This document shows, in pieces, positions 6,782 to 13,827 of a DNA stretch of 13,827 nucleotides (position 1 is its first letter; each line of letters starts with the position of its first letter). Under the pieces are notes generated by a model. It ran no database searches. It was not told the DNA's origin and worked only from the letters and a program-made list of their open reading frames with translations. The position numbers and the translations under genes are program-made. The stretch covers positions 1 to 13,827 of the forward strand of contig JAEKKE010000186.1 of assembly GCA_019510535.1 (NCBI GenBank), given 5' to 3'. This DNA is from Acidobacteriota bacterium (lineage in GTDB: Bacteria > Acidobacteriota > Terriglobia > Terriglobales > Acidobacteriaceae).

Positions 6782-7408
6782 TTCCTTTTTCTCCCTGAAT
6801 CTTTTTGCTTTCAGCCGGTTGCCGCATAGCTTCATGTCGCACCATCGTCTTGACCGGCTCTTACTGACATCGAGAAACAGCCAGCGGCACTCCTGGTTGC
6901 TGCATGCTTTGAGCGTGCTCATGTGATTGGACGTCAGCAGCGTTACAGCTCCGACGGAGAGCTTCCAGAGTGGGAGCTCTATTGCACCTGCCGATTTTGG
7001 GCTCCACATCCATACCAGACGGTTCTCCTGCCGCCCCAACTCCTGTTCGCGCTGGGCGGACGCCACATAGGCGTGCAGGGTGGCAACGGCTGCCGCTGCA
7101 GGAGATTGCAGGTCCAGAATGTCGTAGAGGATGGTTGCGAGCGTCTCTCGTAACCTTCTGCTTGCGGTCAACACTTGCTGTCCTGTGCCTGGACTCCCAT
7201 TTGCGCGGATGCGGGACACCTCCGAGCGGTTCAACAAGCCGCACTGGGCGGTAAACCGCAGAAGATCTCCATAGTCCTTGATCAGTTCTTCCGCTCCCGA
7301 CGGCCGAAAGCGCCAGTCAAGCGTATTCACGAAATCGAGGATCAGATGTCCGCCGACCATCTGGAAAGGGACATGTCCTGATTTTTTCTCCGAACCCGGT
7401 GGCCGCAC
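6779..7408 (-). CDS. CGNR zinc-finger / ABATE-domain transcriptional regulator
   Basis: With the GTG at 7408 the protein has 209 residues, normal for the family. It begins with the conserved GGHLILDFVNT block (about 19-29) of the putative stress-induced regulator (ABATE) domain. It ends in the zinc-binding CGNR domain: ACSNQECRWLFLD (about 168-180), then RRWCDMKLCGNR (about 187-198), with cysteines near 169, 174, 190 and 195. It is a cytoplasmic, probably DNA-binding protein. The open frame extends upstream to 7600 but would run far into the divergent gene, so a start at 7408 or slightly later is preferred. AGAGG lies 12 bases before the GTG, which is weak. It is divergent from the PLP decarboxylase and likely regulates it or itself. 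Its stop codon TAG (6781-6779) is the last three bases of the MITE-like repeat, so the C-terminus may have been reset by that insertion. Confidence 0.85.
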   Translation of the reverse strand: MRPPGSEKKSGHVPFQMVGGHLILDFVNTLDWRFRPSGAEELIKDYGDLLRFTAQCGLLNRSEVSRIRANGSPGTGQQVLTASRRLRETLATILYDILDLQSPAAAAVATLHAYVASAQREQELGRQENRLVWMWSPKSAGAIELPLWKLSVGAVTLLTSNHMSTLKACSNQECRWLFLDVSKSRSRRWCDMKLCGNRLKAKRFREKKE

Positions 7409-7472
7409 GAAGATATCGTACCTCTGAAAAGGGAGGCATCGATAGTAACCGGCTTGTGCTATTTTGACGGTT
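7409..7472. promoter_or_regulatory. 64-bp divergent promoter region
   Basis: On the plus strand TGCTATTTT (7458-7465) resembles an extended -10. It would start transcription at about 7472, virtually at the ATG of the decarboxylase. On the minus strand TACTAT resembles a -10 for the regulator, with a poor -35. Neither side has a strong -35, which would suit control by an activator or a leaderless transcript. The evidence is weak. Confidence 0.3.
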
Positions 7473-8903
7473 ATGGGTGATACGTCGTTCTTATCGGCTT
7501 TTACTGTCGGGGATGCCGCGAAACAGCTACGTGGAAATCCGTATGCTCCGCTTCTGGTGCAGGCTGCGGAGTATGCGCAGACATACCTCTCAACGATCAA
7601 TGACCGTCATGTCGGCATTCCCGAAGCAGCGTTTCAGGCAATGGATGTGTTGGGAGGTGAGATGCCGGAAGAGGGGCAGGCGGCGGAAGCGGTGCTGCGT
7701 CTGCTGGATGAAGCCGGTTCGCCGGCCACGATGGCGGTGATGGGTGGCCGCTTTTTCGGTGGAGTGATCGGCGGGTCCATTCCGGTAACGGTCGCCGCGC
7801 ACTGGCTGGCGGATGCATGGGACCAGAATGCGTGTCTTTATGAGCTGTCTCCTGTCTCGGCCTATCTCGAAGAAGTTGTACTCGCATGGCTGATCGATCT
7901 TTTTGAGTTGCCTGCGGATTCAGGTGGAGCGCTGGTAACAGGAACACAGATGGCCGATGTGACGGCGCTTGCCGCGGCACGGCACGCGTTGCTTCAAGGT
8001 GTTGGATGGGACGTAGAAGCCGATGGCATGTTCGGCGCGCCGCCCATCGCGGTGATTGTGGGCGAGGAAGTACATGCCACCATGCTGAAGGCGCTTGCCC
8101 TGCTGGGTTTTGGCCGGGAGCGCGTCCATCGAGTGCCAGTAGACAACCAAGGCAGGATGCGTGCTTCGTTGATCCCGCGGATCGAAGGGCCAGCAGTGAT
8201 CTGCGCACAGCTTGGGAATGTCAACTCGGGGGCCTGCGATCCCATTGCGGAGGTCTGTGAGGTTGCAAAGGCAACTGGCGCATGGGTTCATGTTGACGGA
8301 GCGTTCGGTCTCTGGGCGAAAGCTACGCCGAAGCGAAGTCATCTTGCGCACGGTCTGGAGCAGGCGGATTCATGGGCGACCGACGGCCATAAATGGCTCA
8401 ACACGCCGCAGGACTGCGGTATCGCAATTGTCCGCGACAAAGAAGCGCTGCGGAGAGCGATGGCGATCTCCGCGGCCTACTATGGGCCGCTATCTAAACG
8501 GGAGCCGATGCAGTGGTGTCCGGAGTCTTCCCGCCGCGCACGTGCGGTGGAGTTGTGGGCCGCCTTGCGCAATCTTGGCAGAAAGGGCATCGCCGCACAG
8601 ATCGAACGTACCTGTAGCCATGCCGAAGCGTTTGCAGAAGGCCTGTGCAAGGGAGGTCTTCGGGTTCTGAACGATGTGGTCCTGAACCAGGTGATGGTTT
8701 CTTTCGGCTCTGACGAAGTGACGGAACGGGTGATCGACAGGGTGCAGCGCGATGGCGTTTGCTGGTGTGGGGGGACGGTCTGGAAAGGACACAAGGCGAT
8801 GAGGATCAGTGTTTCGTCCTGGGCAACGACTGAGGAGGATGTGGGGATGAGTATCGCAGCCATCCTGCAGGCCTATGAACGAGAGACCTGCAGGATGTTG
8901 TAA
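7473..8903 (+). CDS. PLP-dependent decarboxylase, group II (aromatic-amino-acid/glutamate decarboxylase-like)
   Basis: This is a 476-residue fold-type I PLP enzyme. GGRFFGGVIGGSIP (about 91-104) and the LVTGTQMADVTALAAAR region (about 154-170) are the substrate and phosphate-binding parts. GEEVHATMLKAL has H201, the residue expected to stack on the cofactor. WVHVDGAFG has D275, which contacts the pyridine nitrogen. ATDGHKWLN has K307, the predicted Schiff-base lysine. The enzyme would remove CO2 from an amino acid to give an amine; some relatives instead act as aldehyde synthases or cleave C-C or C-S bonds. Substrate cannot be read from sequence. The ATG at 7473 is preferred to a TTG at 7464, though no clear ribosome site precedes either. 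The stop is 9 bases from the stop of the convergent GH51 gene, with no terminator between. Confidence 0.88.
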   Translation: MGDTSFLSAFTVGDAAKQLRGNPYAPLLVQAAEYAQTYLSTINDRHVGIPEAAFQAMDVLGGEMPEEGQAAEAVLRLLDEAGSPATMAVMGGRFFGGVIGGSIPVTVAAHWLADAWDQNACLYELSPVSAYLEEVVLAWLIDLFELPADSGGALVTGTQMADVTALAAARHALLQGVGWDVEADGMFGAPPIAVIVGEEVHATMLKALALLGFGRERVHRVPVDNQGRMRASLIPRIEGPAVICAQLGNVNSGACDPIAEVCEVAKATGAWVHVDGAFGLWAKATPKRSHLAHGLEQADSWATDGHKWLNTPQDCGIAIVRDKEALRRAMAISAAYYGPLSKREPMQWCPESSRRARAVELWAALRNLGRKGIAAQIERTCSHAEAFAEGLCKGGLRVLNDVVLNQVMVSFGSDEVTERVIDRVQRDGVCWCGGTVWKGHKAMRISVSSWATTEEDVGMSIAAILQAYERETCRML

Positions 8904-8912
8904 CTCCGGGTT

Positions 8913-10811
8913 TTACTTCAACGGAATATCAATGACCTCAATCGTGTTTGCAGGCACGTTGTGAGAGAGTTGTGGCTTCCAGGTCGCACTCGACTTTACC
9001 GGTTTGATGACGTCGGGGTGTTCGATGGTGTTTGTGATCCAGCGGCTGGCTCCATGCAGGGTATAGACCGTAGCGCTGCCTGACGCGGCATTGGGAATCT
9101 CGAGAGTAAGCGGTTGAGCCGAGCTCGATCCGTTAACCAGCTTGAGGTGAAGCACTTTTTCTGCCGTGGAAACGGTGGCCGACCAGAAGAAGCGTGGGTT
9201 CTCCCCGCTCGCCGTGGTCTTCACCGTGTGGTCGCCTAGATGGTTCGCGAAGAGCACCTGGGCATAGTACGAGGGCGATCCGTAGGAGCGTATGGCATCG
9301 TAGCCAATCAGGTCAGACGACCATTGCATGCCGCCTGGATTGACGTTCACCATCAGGGGAGCATATGCGGCCATAACGATGAGATCGCTGTTGCGTTCCA
9401 TGCCTGCCATGAAGGCCGCGTCTCCGAGGGCGGCGCCGAAGTCGGGCGTCGGCGATCCGGTACGCGTGGCCCACTCTCCTACGAAGATCTTCGGGCCCTT
9501 GCGGTCCGCGTCGTCGTACTTGTGGACAAGGGCGAACATCTCCTCCGGATTCCTGTAGTAGTGGTCATCCTGCACATCAGGATCTCCCTTGGTGTTGGGT
9601 GCAGTTGAGATCAATTTGTATTGCGGGTATTTGGTACGGATCGCTTTTGCGAAAGCCTGGAAGCGGTCGTCATACGAACCGGACTTGTCGAAATAATCTT
9701 CGTTGCCGATTTCGATGTAGTGCAGCGGGAAGGCAGCCGGATGGCCGTTCTTTGCCCGTACCGCGCCCCACTTCGTGCTGGTGTCGCCGGTGACATACTC
9801 AATCTCGTCGAGGGCATCCTGGATGAACGGCTCCAGATCTTTTCCGGTGACATGTTCACCTTTGAGGGAGTAGCCGGCGTAGACGGCCAGCACAGGCTCG
9901 ACCTTCAGGTCCTCGCACCACTCCAGGAACTCAAGCAGGCCCAGCCCGTCGGACGAGGTGTAGTTCCAGGGGCTCCGGTGCGTCGGACGATCGACCAGAG
10001 GTCCGATGGTCTCCTTCCAGTTGAAGCGTTCCTTGATGAAGTCGCCTTCAAGGTAGTTCCCGCCAGGAAGACGCAGGAAGTTGGGCTTCATCGCTGCCAT
10101 CATCTCCATCAGGTCTGGACGATTTCCATTGGCGCGATTGTGATACGTCGGGGCCATCACCGAAACCAGTTGCAATGAGACGGTTCCCGGCCGGTCAAAG
10201 AGGACTTCGAGATGATGCTGCGCGGAGGCGGTGATTCCGGCCTTCGAGGCCATCTTGAACTCGTATTGCTTCCATGCTCCGCCGCTCAGATCTACTGTGG
10301 TCTCCGCGACAGCTTCCCCGGTCTGATCGGCGATCAGCCGAATATGCGCCTTCATGGGGGATTCAGCTTTCGCATAGAGTCCGCCGGTGTAGGTGGTGGA
10401 TGGTTTGACTCCCATCCCCCAGAAACCGGTATTGGCCACTCCTGCTTCATCGCCGGCGCTGCGGATCTTGATGGTCAGTTTCATGCTTGAGCTAAGCGCT
10501 GTGCTGGGACCGTCCGAGCCGCTGTCGATCTCAACCTCACCATTGCCGCGAGAGGCCGGCAGCCAGGAGGCGAAGCTTTTGCCCCGGTGCTGAAAGGTGC
10601 GGTTACGAATCAGCTCCGCATAGAGGCCGCCGTCATAGGAGTAGTTGATCTCCTCTGTCATCAGGCCATAGAGGGTGGGGCTGACGGGAGAGAGAACTGC
10701 GTCGGTTTCGACTTTAAGGGTTGGGCTCTGTGCGGATATCTGGCTGGAACCGAGACCAAGAAACACGGAGGCGATGAGCGGCGTGAGAACTGTCCTGGCG
10801 AGGGGGTTCAT
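8913..10811 (-). CDS. Secreted alpha-L-arabinofuranosidase, family GH51
   Basis: The enzyme releases terminal alpha-L-arabinofuranosyl units from arabinan, arabinoxylan or arabinogalactan by a retaining mechanism. It has 632 residues from the ATG at 10811, which follows GGGAG at a 5-base spacing. A signal peptide ends near SQISAQ (about 23-28), placing it in the periplasm or outside the cell, whereas many bacterial GH51 enzymes are cytoplasmic. After an N-terminal strand region (TLYGLMTEEINYS, about 46-58) comes an inserted beta-sandwich resembling a carbohydrate-binding module (about 85-218). The barrel follows: FLRLPGGNYLEG (about 245-256), IEIGNEDYF with the acid/base Glu at about 371, and IFVGEWATRTG with the nucleophile Glu at about 446. 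A C-terminal beta domain ends the protein. It is divergent from a TonB-dependent receptor that may import its products. A LacI-type operator lies at its predicted transcript start. Confidence 0.93.
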   Translation of the reverse strand: MNPLARTVLTPLIASVFLGLGSSQISAQSPTLKVETDAVLSPVSPTLYGLMTEEINYSYDGGLYAELIRNRTFQHRGKSFASWLPASRGNGEVEIDSGSDGPSTALSSSMKLTIKIRSAGDEAGVANTGFWGMGVKPSTTYTGGLYAKAESPMKAHIRLIADQTGEAVAETTVDLSGGAWKQYEFKMASKAGITASAQHHLEVLFDRPGTVSLQLVSVMAPTYHNRANGNRPDLMEMMAAMKPNFLRLPGGNYLEGDFIKERFNWKETIGPLVDRPTHRSPWNYTSSDGLGLLEFLEWCEDLKVEPVLAVYAGYSLKGEHVTGKDLEPFIQDALDEIEYVTGDTSTKWGAVRAKNGHPAAFPLHYIEIGNEDYFDKSGSYDDRFQAFAKAIRTKYPQYKLISTAPNTKGDPDVQDDHYYRNPEEMFALVHKYDDADRKGPKIFVGEWATRTGSPTPDFGAALGDAAFMAGMERNSDLIVMAAYAPLMVNVNPGGMQWSSDLIGYDAIRSYGSPSYYAQVLFANHLGDHTVKTTASGENPRFFWSATVSTAEKVLHLKLVNGSSSAQPLTLEIPNAASGSATVYTLHGASRWITNTIEHPDVIKPVKSSATWKPQLSHNVPANTIEVIDIPLK

Positions 10812-10846
10812 GCTGTCTCCCGTTAGATTTGGGTCGTGGATATTCG

Positions 10847-10860
10847 AGTAAACGTTTTCT
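10847..10860. promoter_or_regulatory. LacI-family-type operator for the arabinofuranosidase gene
   Basis: AGTAAACGTTTTCT is a 14-bp near-palindrome (six of seven pairs match) with the central CG and AAACGTTT core typical of LacI/CcpA-family sites. It agrees with the catabolite-responsive-element consensus at all but the outermost bases. It sits 10 bases downstream of the predicted -10, covering the start of the transcript, a classic repressor position. No LacI gene is in the window. Confidence 0.55.
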
Positions 10861-10869
10861 AAAAAGACG

Positions 10870-10898
10870 ACGATACGAGCCGCCATCAGTGTTGTCAA
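10870..10898 (-). promoter_or_regulatory. Promoter for the arabinofuranosidase gene
   Basis: On the minus strand a perfect TTGACA (10893-10898) is followed after exactly 17 bases by TATCGT (10870-10875, 4 of 6). The predicted start is near 10863, giving a leader of about 50 bases that includes the LacI-type site and the GGGAG ribosome site. Confidence 0.65.
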
Positions 10899-11146
10899 GC
10901 AAACCCTTTCACCTATGGTTGGCAAGGAATGGGCCTACCAATAAAGAAGGAGGTCGTTGCGTTCCAAGGGATGGGCCCGTCCTCTGCAAAAGAAAAAACG
11001 GGACACTCGAACTGGCGCTGGATCTGATAGCTGCGATCAACGAAATCTTTTATTTCTTCCGTCCAGGGGGCGCAGATGACCTTGGCATGGATCGGTTTAA
11101 AAGCACCTCGCCCCCGGCTGAAAAAGGCCCTCCTCGAAAACTTCCG
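10899..11146. other. Intergenic stretch between two divergent promoters, nothing recognised
   Basis: About 250 bp without a recognisable gene. Open frames exist on both strands (for example 10913-11224 minus and 10829-11164 plus), but they lack ribosome sites, overlap both promoters and show no family motif. A weak CCCGT/ACGGG inverted repeat and A-rich stretches are present. It may hold upstream activator sites or a small RNA; neither can be shown. Confidence 0.4.
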
Positions 11147-11176
11147 TTGACACGTTTTTCTTAAAGGTAGTACCTT
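11147..11176 (+). promoter_or_regulatory. Promoter for the TonB-dependent receptor gene
   Basis: A perfect TTGACA (11147-11152) is followed after 18 bases by TACCTT (11171-11176, 3 of 6). The -10 element lies inside a perfect palindrome, so promoter use is likely blocked or modulated by a bound regulator. The predicted leader is about 50 bases and ends in a G-rich ribosome site (near 11226-11233). Confidence 0.5.
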
Positions 11177-11177
11177 T
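11163..11177. promoter_or_regulatory. 15-bp perfect palindrome over the -10, GntR-like operator
   Basis: AAAGGTAGTACCTTT has two exact 7-base arms around a single G. The GGT-N-ACC core resembles operators of GntR-family regulators, which share GT and AC half-sites. It covers the putative -10 of the receptor gene and differs from the LacI-type site facing the arabinofuranosidase, implying independent control of the two divergent genes. Confidence 0.55.
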
Positions 11178-11236
11178 TGTCCCGATTTTGAGGAGAGGCG
11201 GATTCGGAGGCCTGTACCTCGCATCGGGGGGAAGTG

Positions 11237-13827
11237 ATGGTTCGCTATATGCTGCTCAAAAAAATTGCCAGGTCGCTAGGAAGCGCCGCGTTTGCATCTC
11301 TCTTCATGGCTGTCTCCGCACTAGGGCAGGTAGACCAGGGACGCTTCGTTGGCCATGTTGCCGATCCGCAGGGAAGTGCTGTGGTCAACGCCGCGATCAG
11401 CGCTACAAATCTCGATACCAACATCACGCAGACGGCAAAGACCGACGAGAACGGCGACTACGTGATTACGTCGGTAGTGGCGGGTAACTACACGGTAAAG
11501 GTCGCTGCACAGGGTTTTGAAGGTGCGGTGACCCAACGGATTGAGGTGCACGTCGCGCAGATCGTCCGCCAGGACTTCAGTCTGAAGATCGGCTCAACCA
11601 GCGAGACGATTGAGGTGAGCACGACTGCCCCGCTGCTGAGCACGGACAGTGCAACGGTCGGACAGGTAATCACGAACAAGCAGTTGACCGAGCTGCCGAT
11701 CAACGGGCGTGGCTTCTATCGTTTGGCATCTCTGACTCCGGGGGCGGCGCTGTTGCCGCCCACGGGGAATTCGCTGGCCATCCGCCCGGAGGTCGTGAAC
11801 GGAAACGTAATCAGCGGAATCCGCGGCAGTGCTACCTCGTTTCTGTTGGATGGCAACGATGTGAGCGAGCAGCACCAGGGCGGAACTTTCATTCAGACCT
11901 CCATTGATGCGCTGCAGGAGTTTTCTGTGCAGCAGAGCCCGTACTCCGCCGAATATAACCGTGGTGGCGCCTTCTTCAATGCAACCGTGAAATCAGGTAC
12001 CAATCGTTTTCACGGTGGATTGTTTGAGTTTTTGCGAAACGAGAAGTTCGATGCCCGTAACTTCTTTTCTCCTACCCGGGCAATTCTGAAGCGCAATCAG
12101 TTCGGAGCCTCGCTTGGTGGACCTCTCTTCATCCCGAAGTTTTACAGTGGCCGGGATCGCACCTTCTTCTTTGTCAACTATGAAGGGCAGCGGCTGCGTA
12201 ACGGTCTGGTAGTCAACATGATCGTTCCTTCGGATGCGCAGCGCTCCGGCAACTTCGGTACGAAGACAATTCGGGATCCACGGACAGGGCTGCCGTTCGC
12301 GAACAATACGATTCCCACGAACCGCCTGTCCTCCCCGGCATTAGCCATTCAGCAGTACATTCCGCGGCAGAATACCTCATCGGGAACCTTTGCTGCTGTG
12401 CCCTCGCAGGCGATCGACTTCGATCAGTACATTGTGCGGCTTGATCATCAGGTGACGGATAAGAACCGCCTCTTTGCGCGCTGGGTGTATGTGACCAACC
12501 ATGAGGTCGATCCGAACAATGCGCCGGCGCTGGGCACAGCCAATCTCACCTCGATCGGTCAGGACATCGCTGCTGGGCTGATCACGAATTTCGGGTCGAC
12601 GATGGTGAACGAGATCCGCTCGCACTTCCTCCCCAGTCATGTGCGACTGCAGGCGTTTCTGCAGGGGCCTGATTTCAACGCAAAGTTTGGCATCACGGGA
12701 TTGGGCGAGACGCTGAGGGATGGAAAGAGCTCATTCCCTGACTACAGTTTCAGTGGATACTCTTCCATCCAGGGATCGACCTTTGACCAGCGTCCGAAGT
12801 CGCAGGATCGCAAGGCATGGGAGATCTCCGATAACTTCACCATCCTGAAGGGAAAGCAATCCATCAAGATGGGTACACTGGTCCGCTACTACCAGTGGCT
12901 AGGCTACGACAGCCAAATCTACGCCGGCTCTTTCGGATTCAGTGGAAGCGCCAGTGGAGACGCCTACGCAGACTTTCTGCTGGGTCTGCCGAATACCGGA
13001 AGCAGAGCCTACCCAGCGATCAACTTCGGAGGACAGGTGTGGTCGAAGCAGTTCTATGTGCAGGACGACGTCCGCCTGGGACGGCTCACGCTGAACCTCG
13101 GTGTGCGCTATGAGTACACTCCATGGCTGGATGGCTACAAAGGCCAGGTTGGAACCTTCGATCCTACCCAGTCGAAACCGATCATCGTTTCCGGTGACGG
13201 CACCGTACCGGATCTGACGGCGCAGCCGGCGGCTCCTACGGCCTATCAGTTTTTCGGTCAGTACATCCAGACCACGGCCCAGGCAAAGCTTCCAAAGAAT
13301 GCAACTTATACGGACAAAACCCAGTTCGGGCCAAGAATCGGGCTTGCCTATTCCCTGAATAACAAGACCGTGATTCGTGGTGGATTCGGAATGTTCTATG
13401 AGCCGGAGGGAACCAGCGGCCGAGTGAACCTGAACACACTGCCGTTCCGCTTGTCGGAGACGGTGGCGCAGACCCAGTACTCCGTGAATCCAAGAACCCT
13501 GTCCGACTACTATCAGGGCTCGAAGCTCGGCTCGACGACTGCGAATCCCACCCTGTCGCCGACCCGGCTCCATCTGAACATGGGAACAAACATCCACTAC
13601 AGCTTGAACATCCAGCGGCAGTTCTCGAATCATGACGTTCTGGAGATCGGCTATGTAGGGAACCGCGGCGTTCACCTGAATGGAACGAACGATATCAACA
13701 TCCCCTCTCCAACGACTGGTACAGCTTCAGTACAGTCCCGCCGGCCGTATCAGCCATGGGGAAATATCACGTACAACACGCAGGATGTCACCAATCACTA
13801 TGACTCGCTGCAGACCAAGTACGAGCA
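11237..13827 (+). CDS. TonB-dependent receptor, Oar-like, with carboxypeptidase-regulatory-like domain (3' end outside window)
   Basis: An outer-membrane receptor for active uptake of large or complex substrates, powered by TonB. 863 codons are visible without a stop and the frame runs off the window edge; Acidobacteriota relatives are usually about 1,000-1,200 residues. A signal peptide covers about residues 1-30 (ends SALGQ). A carboxypeptidase-regulatory-like beta-sandwich spans about 35-96, with GHVADPQGSAV and TDENGDYVITSVVAGNYTV. The plug domain covers about 125-258: LTELPINGRGFYRLASLTPG, SGIRGSATSFLLDG, ALQEFSVQQSPYSAEYNR and FNATVKSGTNRFHG. The rest is barrel, with strand-rich segments such as FFFVNYEGQR and LNLGVRYEYTPW. 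The ATG at 11237 follows a G-rich ribosome site; a GTG at 11234 is possible. The divergent GH51 suggests import of arabino-oligosaccharides, but this family often lacks a known ligand. Confidence 0.92.
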   Translation, partial: MVRYMLLKKIARSLGSAAFASLFMAVSALGQVDQGRFVGHVADPQGSAVVNAAISATNLDTNITQTAKTDENGDYVITSVVAGNYTVKVAAQGFEGAVTQRIEVHVAQIVRQDFSLKIGSTSETIEVSTTAPLLSTDSATVGQVITNKQLTELPINGRGFYRLASLTPGAALLPPTGNSLAIRPEVVNGNVISGIRGSATSFLLDGNDVSEQHQGGTFIQTSIDALQEFSVQQSPYSAEYNRGGAFFNATVKSGTNRFHGGLFEFLRNEKFDARNFFSPTRAILKRNQFGASLGGPLFIPKFYSGRDRTFFFVNYEGQRLRNGLVVNMIVPSDAQRSGNFGTKTIRDPRTGLPFANNTIPTNRLSSPALAIQQYIPRQNTSSGTFAAVPSQAIDFDQYIVRLDHQVTDKNRLFARWVYVTNHEVDPNNAPALGTANLTSIGQDIAAGLITNFGSTMVNEIRSHFLPSHVRLQAFLQGPDFNAKFGITGLGETLRDGKSSFPDYSFSGYSSIQGSTFDQRPKSQDRKAWEISDNFTILKGKQSIKMGTLVRYYQWLGYDSQIYAGSFGFSGSASGDAYADFLLGLPNTGSRAYPAINFGGQVWSKQFYVQDDVRLGRLTLNLGVRYEYTPWLDGYKGQVGTFDPTQSKPIIVSGDGTVPDLTAQPAAPTAYQFFGQYIQTTAQAKLPKNATYTDKTQFGPRIGLAYSLNNKTVIRGGFGMFYEPEGTSGRVNLNTLPFRLSETVAQTQYSVNPRTLSDYYQGSKLGSTTANPTLSPTRLHLNMGTNIHYSLNIQRQFSNHDVLEIGYVGNRGVHLNGTNDINIPSPTTGTASVQSRRPYQPWGNITYNTQDVTNHYDSLQTKYE

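Noticed and set aside
7409..7600. Upstream extension of the CGNR regulator to 7600
   Set aside because: It would overlap the decarboxylase start by more than 120 bases and precede the conserved GGHL block with a non-homologous tail.
7597..8351. Minus-strand open frames opposite the decarboxylase
   Set aside because: They are shadows of a gene with all PLP-binding motifs in place on the plus strand, and are rich in Arg/Pro/His.
10829..11224. Overlapping open frames on both strands in the GH51-receptor intergenic region
   Set aside because: No ribosome sites, no recognisable domains, and both overlap well-formed promoter signals. I treat them as chance frames, though a gene relic cannot be excluded.

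Overview
The window looks like a chromosome segment of a soil-type Acidobacteriota (Terriglobia, the Granulicella/Terriglobus/Edaphobacter group). This rests on gene content, not on a marker gene. The clues are a large Oar-like TonB-dependent receptor with an N-terminal carboxypeptidase-regulatory-like domain, several secreted glycoside hydrolases, a GT2-GtrA fusion next to a GT-C membrane transferase, and a CGNR-type regulator. No rRNA, tRNA, CRISPR array, integrase or full-length transposase was seen.

Layout. (1) Positions 30-4494, minus strand, is a probable four-gene run read right to left: a Tat-exported GH29-like protein, a GT-C (GT39/ArnT-like) membrane glycosyltransferase, a small membrane-anchored TPR protein, and a GT2-GtrA fusion. 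The last three are tightly packed (22 bp gap, then a 4-bp ATGA overlap) and look like a polyprenyl-phosphate-sugar glycosylation module. Two of the three carry a perfect tandem duplication: 84 bp in frame in the GT-C gene, doubling its first membrane helix, and 7 bp in the GT2-GtrA gene, which breaks the reading frame. (2) Positions 4652-6613, plus strand, encode a secreted GH29 alpha-L-fucosidase, divergent from the GH29-like gene. The shared intergenic region holds promoter signals and a perfect 16-bp palindrome. (3) Positions 6624-6781 hold a hairpin terminator and a 116-bp imperfect palindrome with perfect 12-bp terminal inverted repeats. This looks like a MITE, and its end supplies the stop codon of the next gene. 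(4) A CGNR zinc-finger regulator (minus) and a group II PLP-dependent decarboxylase (plus) form a divergent pair at 6779-8903. (5) A secreted GH51 alpha-L-arabinofuranosidase (minus, 8913-10811) is divergent from a TonB-dependent receptor (plus, 11237 to the window edge). Their 425-bp intergenic region has a strong promoter facing each way, each with its own operator-like palindrome: a LacI-type site for the arabinofuranosidase and a GntR-like site for the receptor.

How the genes fit together. The fucosidase, GH29-like protein, arabinofuranosidase and receptor suggest scavenging of fucose- and arabinose-bearing polysaccharides such as plant cell wall material, with hydrolysis outside the cytoplasm and receptor-mediated uptake. 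The GT module probably decorates an envelope polymer and appears to be decaying or switched off in this genome. The decarboxylase and regulator pair has no obvious link to the sugar genes. I found no single novel system. The best leads are the two duplications in one operon, the MITE-derived stop codon, the distinct operators, and the divergent GH29-like protein.
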